64,000 bases of DNA from Hoylesella loescheii DSM 19665 = JCM 12249 = ATCC 15930 (GCF_000378085.1 NZ_KB899210.1:310001-374000), one strand, 5' to 3'; shown: positions 1 to 8,689, counted from the first letter of the stretch. The notes: generated by a model not told the origin, from the sequence alone. Numbers and translations are program-made.

Positions 1-2
1 CT

Positions 3-1997
3 CCGCTTGGTGCGTGTCCTTCTTGCGAGGGTTTCGGAAAGGTTATCGGTATCGAAGAAAGCCTTGTTATACCCAATTCTACGCTTAGTGTGTATGATGG
101 ATGTGTGCAATGTTGGCATGGCGACAAGATGGGCATTTGGAAAGAAGAGTTTTGCAGGCGCGCTGCAAAAGACGATTTTCCTATCTTCAAGCCTTACTTT
201 GAACTGTCGAGAAAGGAAAAAGACATGCTTTGGCATGGTCTTCCATCCGAGAAAGGACGTGATATTAGCGAGCAGGTTAGCATTGATGCTTTCTTTCAGA
301 TGGTGCGCGAGAACCAATATAAGATACAATATCGCGTCATGTTGAACCGCTATCGGGGTAAGACAACTTGTCCCGAATGTCATGGAACTCGTTTAAAGAA
401 AGAGGCAACATGGGTTAAAATCGATGGAATGAGTATTGCCGACCTCGTAGAAATGCCTATCGGCAAGCTCAAAACATGGTTCGACAATCTGCAACTAAAC
501 GATTATGATGCCAAGATTGCTGCTCGGTTGCTCACCGAAATAAACAACCGACTGCAGTTTTTGCTTGATGTAGGCCTGCATTATCTTACGCTCAACCGCC
601 AATCTAACACCCTTAGCGGTGGCGAAAGTCAGCGCATACAACTTACCACGTCGCTAGGTAGCTCGCTGGTTGGCTCATTATACATCCTCGACGAGCCAAG
701 TATAGGTCTGCATAGTCGTGATACCGACCGCCTGATAAAAGTTTTAAACGACCTTGTACAAATCGGAAACACCGTAATCGTTGTGGAACACGATGAGGAT
801 ATTTTGCGGAAGGCCGACCATCTTATAGACGTTGGCCCCGATGCGGGACGTTTGGGTGGCGAAATTGTATTCAACGGTCCTGCATCCGACATCACAAAGG
901 CTGTCCTAGACCGATATCCCAGCAGCCATACAGTTGCCTATCTCACTGGAGCAGAAAAGATTGACACACCCACATCTAGGCGTAAGTGGAACCAATCAAT
1001 ACAGTTGAAGGGCGCACGAATGAACAACCTTAAAGGCATTGATGTCACCTTTCCGCTCAATGTTCTAACGGTTATAACGGGTGTAAGTGGTTCGGGCAAG
1101 TCATCGCTCATCAAGGGCATCCTCCATCCTGCCCTTAAACGTAGCATGGGCGATGTGGCCGATGCGCCAGGAGAGTTTATTGCACTAGAGGGCGACCTTA
1201 AACAGGTGAAACATATCGAGTTTGTAGACCAGAACCCCATTGGTAGAAGCACGCGTTCTAACCCTGCTACGTACGTGAAAGCTTACGAACCGATTCGCCA
1301 ACTCTTCGCAAATCAGCCCTTAGCGAAGCAATTAGGCTTCTCAGCTCAATTCTTTTCGTTCAACGCCGAGGGTGGACGATGCGAAGAATGCAAAGGTGCA
1401 GGCGTGATAACTGTGGAAATGCAGTTTATGGCCGACTTGGTTTTGGAGTGCGAAACATGCCACGGCCAACGCTTTAAGCATGACGTTTTGGACGTTCGCT
1501 ACGAGGGAAAGAACATCAACGACATTCTAGATATGACCGTTTCGGAAGCTATTGAGTTTTTCACAAGCCATAAGCAGACGAGCGTTGTCAATAGACTGCA
1601 GCCGCTAGAAGATGTTGGCTTGGGCTATATCAAACTAGGCCAGAACTCATCTACTCTTTCGGGAGGAGAAAACCAGCGTGTAAAACTGGCTTACTTCATT
1701 GGACAAGAGAAGGCCGAACCTACGCTTTTCATCTTCGACGAACCAACAACGGGATTACATTTTCACGATATCAAGCGATTGTTAAGGGCAATGGGCGCAC
1801 TGATAGAGCGTGGTCACTCTGTGATTGTGATAGAACACAACATGGATGTGATAAAATGTGCCGATCATGTTATCGATCTTGGACCCGATGGGGGCGATCG
1901 TGGAGGCAAGCTAGTATTTGCTGGTACGCCAGAAGAACTGGCCAATTGCAAAGATAGCATTACTGGAAAATACTTAAAGGCACAGCTAGAAAGTTAA
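3..1997 (+). CDS. UvrA-family ABC ATPase (excinuclease subunit A paralog), 5' end outside window
   Basis: The frame is open from the window edge, so about 664 C-terminal residues are visible; an in-frame GTG at 90 is internal. UvrA family hallmarks appear in order: a CPSCEGFG zinc-type pair near the edge, CPECHGTRL, the first ABC signature LSGGESQRIQL with LDEPSIGLH, the second Walker A GVSGSGKSS, a zinc module (CEECKGAG...CETCHGQRF), and the second signature LSGGENQRVKL with FDEPTTGLH. Both nucleotide-binding domains look intact. UvrA proteins bind damaged DNA as dimers for nucleotide excision repair. Wording around the zinc fingers and the linker between the two domains departs from standard UvrA, so I think this is the shorter UvrA paralog common in Bacteroidales rather than the main uvrA. 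The missing N-terminus prevents checking for the UvrB-binding domain. Confidence 0.85.
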   Translation, partial: PLGACPSCEGFGKVIGIEESLVIPNSTLSVYDGCVQCWHGDKMGIWKEEFCRRAAKDDFPIFKPYFELSRKEKDMLWHGLPSEKGRDISEQVSIDAFFQMVRENQYKIQYRVMLNRYRGKTTCPECHGTRLKKEATWVKIDGMSIADLVEMPIGKLKTWFDNLQLNDYDAKIAARLLTEINNRLQFLLDVGLHYLTLNRQSNTLSGGESQRIQLTTSLGSSLVGSLYILDEPSIGLHSRDTDRLIKVLNDLVQIGNTVIVVEHDEDILRKADHLIDVGPDAGRLGGEIVFNGPASDITKAVLDRYPSSHTVAYLTGAEKIDTPTSRRKWNQSIQLKGARMNNLKGIDVTFPLNVLTVITGVSGSGKSSLIKGILHPALKRSMGDVADAPGEFIALEGDLKQVKHIEFVDQNPIGRSTRSNPATYVKAYEPIRQLFANQPLAKQLGFSAQFFSFNAEGGRCEECKGAGVITVEMQFMADLVLECETCHGQRFKHDVLDVRYEGKNINDILDMTVSEAIEFFTSHKQTSVVNRLQPLEDVGLGYIKLGQNSSTLSGGENQRVKLAYFIGQEKAEPTLFIFDEPTTGLHFHDIKRLLRAMGALIERGHSVIVIEHNMDVIKCADHVIDLGPDGGDRGGKLVFAGTPEELANCKDSITGKYLKAQLES

Positions 1998-2040
1998 CAA
2001 GCCCTGCCCCATCCTAGCCCAGTAATGGAGTAAAACGAAA

Positions 2041-2088
2041 ATGGCAGTTGTTCGAACGGCATGTAAAAATGCTTCGAACAGCTGCCAT
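2041..2088 (+). terminator. Long hairpin downstream of the UvrA paralog
   Basis: Arms at 2041-2056 and 2073-2088 (ATGGCAGTTGTTCGAA against TTCGAACAGCTGCCAT) pair with one mismatch, and a GCAT/ATGC pair extends the stem into the loop. It starts 44 nt after the stop codon. There is no clear T-run, so it may protect the 3' end or be a weak terminator. I see no gene in the rest of 1998-2396. Confidence 0.5.
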
Positions 2089-2396
2089 TATGCATCTCTG
2101 TTTGAGAGAAATCCTCTTTATAAATGTGTCTTGGTGTCTTTTTTGATGTTGTTTTCAGCAGATTGTCATTGGGCAAGCATTATGTTCTTCTCTCGCCATG
2201 GCAATGTTCAAGCAGGCTTGGCATTGCTCAATTGGGCTTAATGAGAATGTGTGCCTAAAAGGTCAATCCGTTGTTTGCGGCAAGTGTACATCTTTTTTCT
2301 TAGGTAGATTGCAGACATCTGTGTCCGCGCCACATTGTTTGTGCGTAGTTGTCGCCACACCAACGCATATATAAGAGGAGTTTTGCAAGTGTTGTT

Positions 2397-3353
2397 TTAT
2401 TTCAACAGCTTCACAGACAGTTTCTCCAACATGTCTTTGGTCATTGAGTCAAGGTCGTATTGTGGCATCCATCCCCACTCGTTTCTTGCTGCTGAGTCGT
2501 CCATTTGGTTTGGCCAGCTATCGGCAATGCTCTGTTTTAAGGGATCGATTTCGTAAACCATCTCAAACTCGGGCTTGTATTTCTTGATGGCTTGATAGAT
2601 GGTTTCAGGATCGAAACTCATCGATGCGATATTGAAACCGTTATGATGCACCAGCTTCGTCTTGTCGGCCTCCATCAGTTGGATGGCAGCGTGCAGTGCG
2701 TCGGGCATGTACATCATGTCCATGCGTGTGCCCTTACCGATAGGACAAACAAACTTTTCACCTTTAACTGCCGAGTAATAGATGTCTACGGCATAGTCGG
2801 TTGTACCACCACCAGGAGGCGTTACGTACGAGATAATGCCAGGGAAACGCACCGAACGCGTATCTACCCCATACTTCTTTTGGTAGTAATCGCTCAACAA
2901 TTCGGTTGTAACTTTCGATACGCCATAGATTGTTGCAGGACGTTGAATGGTGTCTTGCGGTGTCATCTCGCGAGGCGTGTCTGGTCCGAACGAACCAATT
3001 GAGCTTGGTGTAAACACCGCACAGCCGTTCTCACGTGCCACTTCTAGAATGTTCCACAATCCGTCGATGCCGATTTTCCATGCCAATCGCGGTTTACTTT
3101 CTGCCACAACAGAAAGCAATGCGGCCAAGTTGTAGATGGTGTCGATGTTGTACTTACGCACCACTTCGGCAATTGCCTCTGGATTTGTCACGTCGGCAAT
3201 GGCACAAGGTCCTGCCTCTTTCAGCTCGCCCTTAGGTTCTGCGCCTTGAATGTAGCCTGCCACCACGTTACTATTACCGTAACGTTTTCTTAATTCGCCA
3301 GTAAGTTCAGAACCTATCTGGCCTGTAGATCCAATGACTAAAACATTTTTCAT
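2397..3353 (-). CDS. tdh: SDR-type L-threonine 3-dehydrogenase (NAD-dependent epimerase/dehydratase family)
   Basis: A 318-residue extended short-chain dehydrogenase. The N-terminus MKNVLVIGSTGQIGSEL carries the GxxGxxG NAD-binding loop, and the catalytic YxxxK is in IYGVSKVTTELL near residue 145. This start, 36 nt inside the longest frame, puts the Rossmann strand at the very N-terminus, as in the family. The enzyme oxidises L-threonine to 2-amino-3-ketobutyrate; this SDR form is known from Flavobacterium and Cytophaga relatives and differs from the zinc-dependent E. coli Tdh. The divergent neighbour is 2-amino-3-ketobutyrate CoA ligase, the next step, which supports threonine dehydrogenase over a generic sugar epimerase. 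Confidence 0.85.
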   Translation of the reverse strand: MKNVLVIGSTGQIGSELTGELRKRYGNSNVVAGYIQGAEPKGELKEAGPCAIADVTNPEAIAEVVRKYNIDTIYNLAALLSVVAESKPRLAWKIGIDGLWNILEVARENGCAVFTPSSIGSFGPDTPREMTPQDTIQRPATIYGVSKVTTELLSDYYQKKYGVDTRSVRFPGIISYVTPPGGGTTDYAVDIYYSAVKGEKFVCPIGKGTRMDMMYMPDALHAAIQLMEADKTKLVHHNGFNIASMSFDPETIYQAIKKYKPEFEMVYEIDPLKQSIADSWPNQMDDSAARNEWGWMPQYDLDSMTKDMLEKLSVKLLK

Positions 3354-3536
3354 AACTGTTTTATCTGTTTTTTTGTTTTTCAGCTGCAAAGTAAACGCTT
3401 TTTCTGATATGTATAAAAAGTTAATATTTAAAGAAGTTTAAAATTTTGAGAGTTCACAAAAAAAACTCCATTTGTAACCCTCGTATCAAAAAAAATGATT
3501 TACTTTGTCCCTTGTAACTTAAATTTAAAGATCATT

Positions 3537-4724
3537 ATGTATGGCAAAATGAAAGAACATCTCAGTAAGAGCATCGCTGAGATTAAAGAAGCTGGACTCT
3601 ATAAAGAGGAAAGGCTCATTGAGAGTGCTCAACAAGCCGCTATCACGGTAAAGGGAAAAGAAGTGCTGAACTTCTGCGCCAACAACTACTTAGGCCTGTC
3701 TAACCATCCCCGTCTTATTGAAGGCGCTAAGCGTATGATGGACCGTAGGGGATTCGGAATGTCGTCTGTTCGCTTTATTTGTGGAACTCAAGATGCCCAC
3801 AAAGAACTTGAACAGGCCATATCTAACTACTTCCAAACCGAAGATACTATTCTTTATGCCGCCTGTTTCGATGCTAATGGGGGCGTATTCGAACCTCTTT
3901 TCACCGAAGAAGACGCCATCATCAGTGATGCCCTTAACCATGCGTCCATCATCGACGGTGTTAGGCTCTGCAAAGCAAAACGCTATCGCTACCAAAACGC
4001 TGATATGGCTGACCTCGAACGCTGTCTGCAAGAGGCGCAACAACAGCGCTTCCGCATCATTGTTACCGATGGCGTATTCTCTATGGACGGTAATGTGGCA
4101 CCCATGGATCAGATCTGCGACTTGGCTGAAAAGTACGATGCGCTGGTAATGGTAGACGAATCGCACTCGGCTGGTGTGGTTGGTGCAACGGGTCATGGTG
4201 TTAGCGAACTTTGCAAAACATACGGTCGCGTAGACATATACACCGGAACGCTGGGTAAGGCCTTTGGTGGTGCACTGGGTGGATTTACCACTGGCCGCAA
4301 AGAAATTATTGATATGCTTCGCCAAAGAAGCCGTCCTTACCTCTTCTCTAACTCGCTTGCACCTTGCATTATTGGTGCCAGCATCGAAGTTTTCAAGATG
4401 TTGGCCGAAAGCAACGAACTTCACGACAAGCTAGTAGAGAATGTTAACTACTTCCGCGACAAGATGATGGCGGCAGGTTTCGACATCAAACCCACTCAAA
4501 GTGCCATCTGTGCGGTGATGCTTTACGACGCTAAACTCTCGCAAATATATGCTGCACGCATGCTCGACGAAGGCATCTATGTAACGGGCTTCTATTATCC
4601 TGTTGTGCCCAAAGAGCAAGCACGCATCAGGGTTCAGATTTCCGCAGGCCACAATCGCGAGCAACTAGACAAGTGTATTGCGGCTTTCGTTAAGGTGGGT
4701 AAAGAACTTGGAGTGCTGAAGTAA
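3537..4724 (+). CDS. kbl: 2-amino-3-ketobutyrate coenzyme A ligase (glycine C-acetyltransferase)
   Basis: A 395-residue alpha-oxoamine synthase that depends on PLP. It cleaves 2-amino-3-ketobutyrate with CoA into glycine and acetyl-CoA. Visible landmarks are FCANNYLGLS, DALNHASIIDG, VMVDESHSAGVVG and the PLP-lysine loop GTLGKAFGGALGG. I chose ATG 3537; a Met four codons later (3549) is also possible, while the upstream frame to 3495 runs through promoter-like sequence. Length and wording match Kbl better than BioF or serine palmitoyltransferase; a paralog of the same fold at 32.5-33.7 kb is the palmitoyltransferase. It is divergent from tdh, with both starts in a 180-bp intergenic region. Confidence 0.93.
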   Translation: MYGKMKEHLSKSIAEIKEAGLYKEERLIESAQQAAITVKGKEVLNFCANNYLGLSNHPRLIEGAKRMMDRRGFGMSSVRFICGTQDAHKELEQAISNYFQTEDTILYAACFDANGGVFEPLFTEEDAIISDALNHASIIDGVRLCKAKRYRYQNADMADLERCLQEAQQQRFRIIVTDGVFSMDGNVAPMDQICDLAEKYDALVMVDESHSAGVVGATGHGVSELCKTYGRVDIYTGTLGKAFGGALGGFTTGRKEIIDMLRQRSRPYLFSNSLAPCIIGASIEVFKMLAESNELHDKLVENVNYFRDKMMAAGFDIKPTQSAICAVMLYDAKLSQIYAARMLDEGIYVTGFYYPVVPKEQARIRVQISAGHNREQLDKCIAAFVKVGKELGVLK

Positions 4725-4747
4725 GCCTACCCTACCCTATAAGACAA

Positions 4748-4787
4748 CAACTCCCGAAGAGCAAACATTGCCCTTCGGGAGTTGTTT
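4748..4787 (+). terminator. Intrinsic terminator of kbl
   Basis: A perfect 12-bp stem (CAACTCCCGAAG at 4748-4759 with CTTCGGGAGTTG at 4773-4784) is followed by TTT, 23 nt after the kbl stop. Confidence 0.8.
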
Positions 4788-4980
4788 CGTATGATTTTCA
4801 TACTGCCAGATACAACTGTACTCCTAACTACAGCCTGCAAGCGATCATGCCAACTCCTTATTTTTATCACCCCACTAATTTGTCATCCCGCGTTTGTGCA
4901 TCCATCTGTTTAGGTGTGTTCTAAAAGAGTGCTATCATTCAAATCTTGTTTCTTGTATAGCTCTTCGTTATCTCTTACGC

Positions 4981-5097
4981 GAGTTTGGGATAAGAGATGT
5001 TCACTATGTCGACTATCGCGTAGCGCTAGTTGGTGAGATTGCCATTCGTTTTTTATCTATTCTTGCTCAAAAAAGCATCGTAGCCTATCTCGAATTC
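4981..5097 (+). repeat. Diverged ~117-bp MITE-like module, solo copy
   Basis: This stretch starts GAGTTTGGGATAA and ends CTATCTCGAATTC, a degenerate version of the 13-bp inverted repeat that bounds similar modules at 5442-5559 (minus) and 53398-53514 (plus). Interior words such as TAGCGCTAG, AGATTGCCATT and TTGCTCAAAA line up with the module at 53.4 kb. It is preceded, like the other copies, by CGCGAG. It holds no gene. Confidence 0.65.
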
Positions 5098-5160
5098 ACG
5101 TAACGTTTGACACTCGCTTGGCATCATCTAGGCGGTTCATTCCACAGCCTATCACTGCCA

Positions 5161-5562
5161 CCAACTCACCCTCCTAACCTCCAAACGCCATCTTTCATTC
5201 CCCACCCGAAATGCTCTTGTAGTGAGCTTATTCAGCTCTCGCTCTGTTACAGTTAAGTTGGACTCCTGTTCCAGCTTAGTTGGAACAGTGTTCCAGTTCA
5301 ACTGGAACAGCATTCCAGATAACATGGAACAGCCGTCCAAAATACATTTAACGTGGCGATTAATCTAATAATGCATAATTAGGGCTTAGAAAGCGCATTC
5401 TCGGAACTATGAAAATGCGAACGACGCAAGGAGTGATTGAGGAGTTCGGGCCAAGAACCCATGCCCTCTGAACAAGATTGGACAGGTAAAGAAATGACTT
5501 TCTCTCCAACTAGTGCTGCGCAACACAAGGCATAACGACTGTGTTTTTATCCCGAACTCGCG
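5161..5562 (-). repeat. ~400-bp dispersed intergenic repeat, copy A (minus orientation)
   Basis: Read on the minus strand, this region aligns over its whole length with 53396-53794. Shared landmarks in order are GCGAGTTCGGGATAA, GTCATTTCTTTA, TCTTGTTCA, CCCGAACTC, CGCATTTT.ATAGTT, AATGCGCTTTCTA, ATTATGCAT, TTTTGGACGGCTGTTCCAT, the four-unit 22-bp array, TCACTACAAGAG, GGCGTTTGGAGGT and GTGAGTTG. The first ~118 bp (5442-5559) is the inverted-repeat module; the second half carries the array. No plausible gene is encoded. It sits between the convergent ends of kbl and the glycogen operon. Confidence 0.85.
5246..5333 (-). repeat. Four-unit 22-bp palindrome array, copy A
   Basis: Four consecutive 22-bp units on the minus strand (5333-5312, 5311-5290, 5289-5268, 5267-5246). 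The pattern is three spacer bases, GTTCCA, seven variable bases, TGGAAC/T. The last unit ends in TGTAAC instead. Each complete unit could fold into a 5-6 bp stem with a 7-nt loop. Confidence 0.85.
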
Positions 5563-5791
5563 TATGGAATGCAATAATAAAAAAACACTTAATACAACCT
5601 AATGAATGTTTGTGAAGAGCTTCTGACGGGAATTTGTGAAACCATATAAGTGTATAAGTTCGTGTGTATACAAACTAGAGAGGTGAATAAACATGTTTTA
5701 GCTGATTTATGTGCACTAATTAAGGAGAGTTTTTACTAAATGATTGGTGTACAAGCTATATTGTTTTTTGATGAAAAAAGGGAAAAACAAA

Positions 5792-5822
5792 GCGCGAGCT
5801 TAGTTGTAAACCAAACTCGCGC
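5792..5822 (-). terminator. Hairpin downstream of the glycogen operon, with arms like the repeat-module ends
   Basis: GCGCGAG (5792-5798) pairs with CTCGCGC (5816-5822), and the stem can extend inward. On the minus strand it is followed by a T-rich run, so it can terminate the operon that stops at 5974. The right arm reads GCGCGAGTTTGG on the minus strand, the same word as the start of the 4981 module, so this may be a collapsed repeat remnant. No gene is seen between 5563 and 5973. Confidence 0.55.
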
Positions 5823-5973
5823 GAAATGTGATAAGTGAACAAATATGCAGGAATGAAGCCCGCAGCGCAGACTATACTGGCTGTTGGAATCCTGCTAGAA
5901 CACCATATTGCTTGCCAATGTGGCATGGAAAAGAGTATTCTACATTGTGCAGGCATGATGAAGCCTATAAGCC

Positions 5974-7377
5974 TTATTTCTTCTCTTCGGCTTTTGGGGC
6001 TGCTTTCTTCGTAGTCGTTCGTTTAGGCTTGTCCTTCGTCTCTTCCTTTTCTAACTTGGCACGAAGCTTATCTTCTTCGGCTTCAATCTTAGCGATTTTA
6101 GTTTGTAAGCGAACAATCTCTTTCTCTTTCATCTCGATTTCGTCGCCTTGGTTCTTAATCGTTGTCAACAAGCTGTTAAGTTCTTCGTTGCCGATATCCT
6201 CTGGATAAAGACTGTTAACCCTATTGATGAAATCGCCAAGGATATTCATGTAATTGGTGAATGCATCGAATGGGCTGCTGTAAATTCCGCGATCGATGGC
6301 CACTCCCGTGTTCTTGGTGGTCATAAAACGGAAGTTGTTTGAGGCCTGCAAATAGTCCCAGTCTTGGTTAATGCGCGAATCGTTGGCTATTCTTACCCTA
6401 TCGGCCACGCTATATAGCTTGTTGAAAGCTTCGCGTTGCATTGGGTTGCCAAGCCAACTGCTCACGTCACGTTCTTCGTCGATCCACGACAGTGCGTACG
6501 GAACTTCCAATGCGCCCACGCTCTTCATCTTTGTACATATCTCGGTGGGGGTAGAGAAGGTGATGCCCGCTTGCTTGGCGCAGACAGGTATAGCCTTTAA
6601 GAACTCTAGGATGTTGCTAGATAGAGGCTGGGCAATGCCCAATGCCGATAGCTCCATGAAGATATTGATAACCTGTTCTTCGTTGGGAAGCGCTGCAATC
6701 TTGCCAATATATTTATCTGCAAACAGCGGATATTCGTCCCACTCACTGTTATTGAAGCGCAACGACACGTCATCGCTTAGGCGGATATCGCGCAAAAGCA
6801 GCTTCAGATTTGGCGCCATGGTGCAATGATAGAGGTAATGGGGCGACTTCCAACCCAATACGTGTTTGGCCCCTTCGGTAAGCATGCCCTTAAATCCCAT
6901 GTGCGAGGCCTTCAAACCAATGTCGTCGTTATAGATGAGTGAAGAGTTTCGCAGCACCTTGGGCACTTGTCCGAAGTATTCCTTTATCTTTTGGCATTGC
7001 TTTTTCACTTCAGCCTCGAAGCTGTCTTCGTTGATGAGCGAAGCCAAACCATGTGAATATGGTTCGGCCAAGAACTCTACGCAGCCCGTTTCGTTTAGTT
7101 CTTGCAGCTTATCCAACACTTGCGGAGCGTGCATCTCCAATTGTTCGATGCCCACGCCCGAAAGTGAGAAAGCCACCTTGAAATACTTGCCGCTGACCTT
7201 AATCATGTCGAGCAGCGTGTTTAATGCGGGCATATACGAACGTTCGGCTATATCGGCAATGGTTCGTTCGTTCTCGAAATCGTCGTAGTAATAGTGGTCG
7301 GTACCGATGTCGAAGAACCTGTACCGCTTGAGATGGATAATTTGGTGTATCTCAAAATATAAACATATTGTTTTCAT
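5974..7377 (-). CDS. GH57-family glycoside hydrolase (alpha-amylase-like)
   Basis: A 467-residue protein with the GH57 (alpha/beta)7-barrel pattern: MKTICLYFEIHQIIHL at the N-terminus, then VEFLAEPYSHGLASL (family motif with catalytic-region Glu near residue 100), VLRNSSLIYNDDIG, and a later DIRLSDDVSLRF containing a candidate acid aspartate. There is no signal peptide, which suggests a cytoplasmic enzyme acting on glycogen or maltodextrin. The last ~70 residues form a Lys/Glu-rich coiled coil ending in a basic tail, an extension beyond the catalytic domain. It is the last gene of the operon after a glycosyltransferase (25-nt gap) and a debranching enzyme, an order also known for the glycogen genes of gut Bacteroides. 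Exact specificity cannot be read from sequence. Confidence 0.85.
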   Translation of the reverse strand: MKTICLYFEIHQIIHLKRYRFFDIGTDHYYYDDFENERTIADIAERSYMPALNTLLDMIKVSGKYFKVAFSLSGVGIEQLEMHAPQVLDKLQELNETGCVEFLAEPYSHGLASLINEDSFEAEVKKQCQKIKEYFGQVPKVLRNSSLIYNDDIGLKASHMGFKGMLTEGAKHVLGWKSPHYLYHCTMAPNLKLLLRDIRLSDDVSLRFNNSEWDEYPLFADKYIGKIAALPNEEQVINIFMELSALGIAQPLSSNILEFLKAIPVCAKQAGITFSTPTEICTKMKSVGALEVPYALSWIDEERDVSSWLGNPMQREAFNKLYSVADRVRIANDSRINQDWDYLQASNNFRFMTTKNTGVAIDRGIYSSPFDAFTNYMNILGDFINRVNSLYPEDIGNEELNSLLTTIKNQGDEIEMKEKEIVRLQTKIAKIEAEEDKLRAKLEKEETKDKPKRTTTKKAAPKAEEKK

Positions 7378-7402
7378 TGTTTTATTGTTTTAAAAGGCTG
7401 CA

Positions 7403-8671
7403 TTAGTTCTTGTTAATTGTTCTCTCGTAAAGCGTGCGTATCCACATACCCACTTTCTCCCATGTTATCTGGTCTACCTCGTTCTTTCCTTCGTCTTGCA
7501 GATAGTGGAACAGGCTATCGTTGTGGCAGATGGAATAGATGGCGTCGGCCATAGCATGTATGTCCCAGTAATCTACCTTGATACAGTTGGTCAAAATCTC
7601 TGCGCAACCGCTTTGTTTAGATATGATTGTGGGTGTGCCACATTGCATCGCTTCCAAGGGCGAGATGCCGAAAGGCTCGCTTACAGATGGCATTACGTAC
7701 ACGTCGGATGCCTTCAGGCACTCGTAAACTTGTTTTCCGCGCATAAAACCAGGGAAATGGAACCTGTCGGCAATGCCGCGGTTGGCTGCAAGATAAATCA
7801 TTTTATCCATCATGTCGCCAGATCCTGCCATGCAGAAACGTACGTTGCGGGTACGGTGTAGCACCATCGTAGCTGCTTCTACAAAATATTCGGGTCCTTT
7901 TTGCATGGTGATGCGGCCAAGGAATGTTACGGTTTTCTCCTTTCCATCATGGTTTGGGCGTGGAATGTCTTGTAATTCTTTTGCCAAAGGATACACGGCG
8001 TTGTGCACGGTGAAACACTTACGCGGGTCTTGATGGTATTGGTGGATAACCGTTTGACGTGTAAGTTCAGACACGCACATGATACAGTCGGCGTTATCCA
8101 TACCGTCTTTCTCAATGGAATACACAGTGGGGTTCACTTTACCACGAGAACGATCGAAGTCGGTAGCATGCACATGAATGCAGAGAGGTTTGCCCGACAC
8201 CTGCTTGGCATGAATACCTGCAGGGTAAGTGAGCCAATCGTGGGCGTGAATGATGTCGAATGACTCTCGCCTAGCCACAACACCAGCAACAATAGAGTAG
8301 TTGTTGATCTCTTCGTGCAGGTTATCGGGGTAGCGACCAGAAAACTCCACGCAGCCCAAATCATTTAGGTTCATGTAGTTGAAGTCGGCATAGATGTTGT
8401 CTCGTAGTTCGTAATAATACTCGGGAGACATAACATTGCCCAACCTTTCTTTAACATAATCGTAGTTAACGTCGCGCCATGCCACGGGTACGCAGTTCAT
8501 GGCAACGATGTGAGCTGCGTTCTTATCTTCGTCTCCCCATGGTTTGGGAAGGCAGAAAGTTATTTCCATGTCGCCTTGAGCATGCAATCCCTCGGTGATA
8601 CCGAAGCTAGCCGTGCCTAGACCGCCTAAGATGTGAGGAGGATACTCCCAACCAAACATTAGTACTTTCAT
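7403..8671 (-). CDS. GT4-type glycosyltransferase, probable glycogen synthase
   Basis: A 422-residue GT-B fold enzyme. The N-terminus MKVLMFGWEYPPHILGGLG has the glycine-rich acceptor loop of glycogen/starch synthases and GT4 enzymes. HAHDWLTYPAG, TFLGRITMQKGPEYF and SEPFGISPLEAMQCGTP (the Glu-x7-Glu nucleotide-sugar motif) follow. It is likely to elongate alpha-glucan from UDP- or ADP-glucose, since it lies between a debranching enzyme (18-nt gap) and a GH57 hydrolase on one transcript. Sequence alone does not separate glycogen synthase from another GT4 glucosyltransferase, so the operon context carries much of the assignment. Confidence 0.8.
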   Translation of the reverse strand: MKVLMFGWEYPPHILGGLGTASFGITEGLHAQGDMEITFCLPKPWGDEDKNAAHIVAMNCVPVAWRDVNYDYVKERLGNVMSPEYYYELRDNIYADFNYMNLNDLGCVEFSGRYPDNLHEEINNYSIVAGVVARRESFDIIHAHDWLTYPAGIHAKQVSGKPLCIHVHATDFDRSRGKVNPTVYSIEKDGMDNADCIMCVSELTRQTVIHQYHQDPRKCFTVHNAVYPLAKELQDIPRPNHDGKEKTVTFLGRITMQKGPEYFVEAATMVLHRTRNVRFCMAGSGDMMDKMIYLAANRGIADRFHFPGFMRGKQVYECLKASDVYVMPSVSEPFGISPLEAMQCGTPTIISKQSGCAEILTNCIKVDYWDIHAMADAIYSICHNDSLFHYLQDEGKNEVDQITWEKVGMWIRTLYERTINKN

Positions 8672-8689
8672 TATTCAGCTCCTCCGTTT

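Noticed and set aside
90..1997. Complete UvrA-like gene starting at the GTG at 90
   Set aside because: The frame is open to the window edge and the upstream part encodes a CPSCEGFG zinc motif, so the gene continues outside the window.
2041..2241. 66-codon plus-strand gene
   Set aside because: It starts inside a long hairpin, has no promoter and shows no protein-like features.
5246..5333. CRISPR array
   Set aside because: The 22-bp units are contiguous, with only 7-nt variable loops and no 30-40 bp spacers; no cas genes are present.
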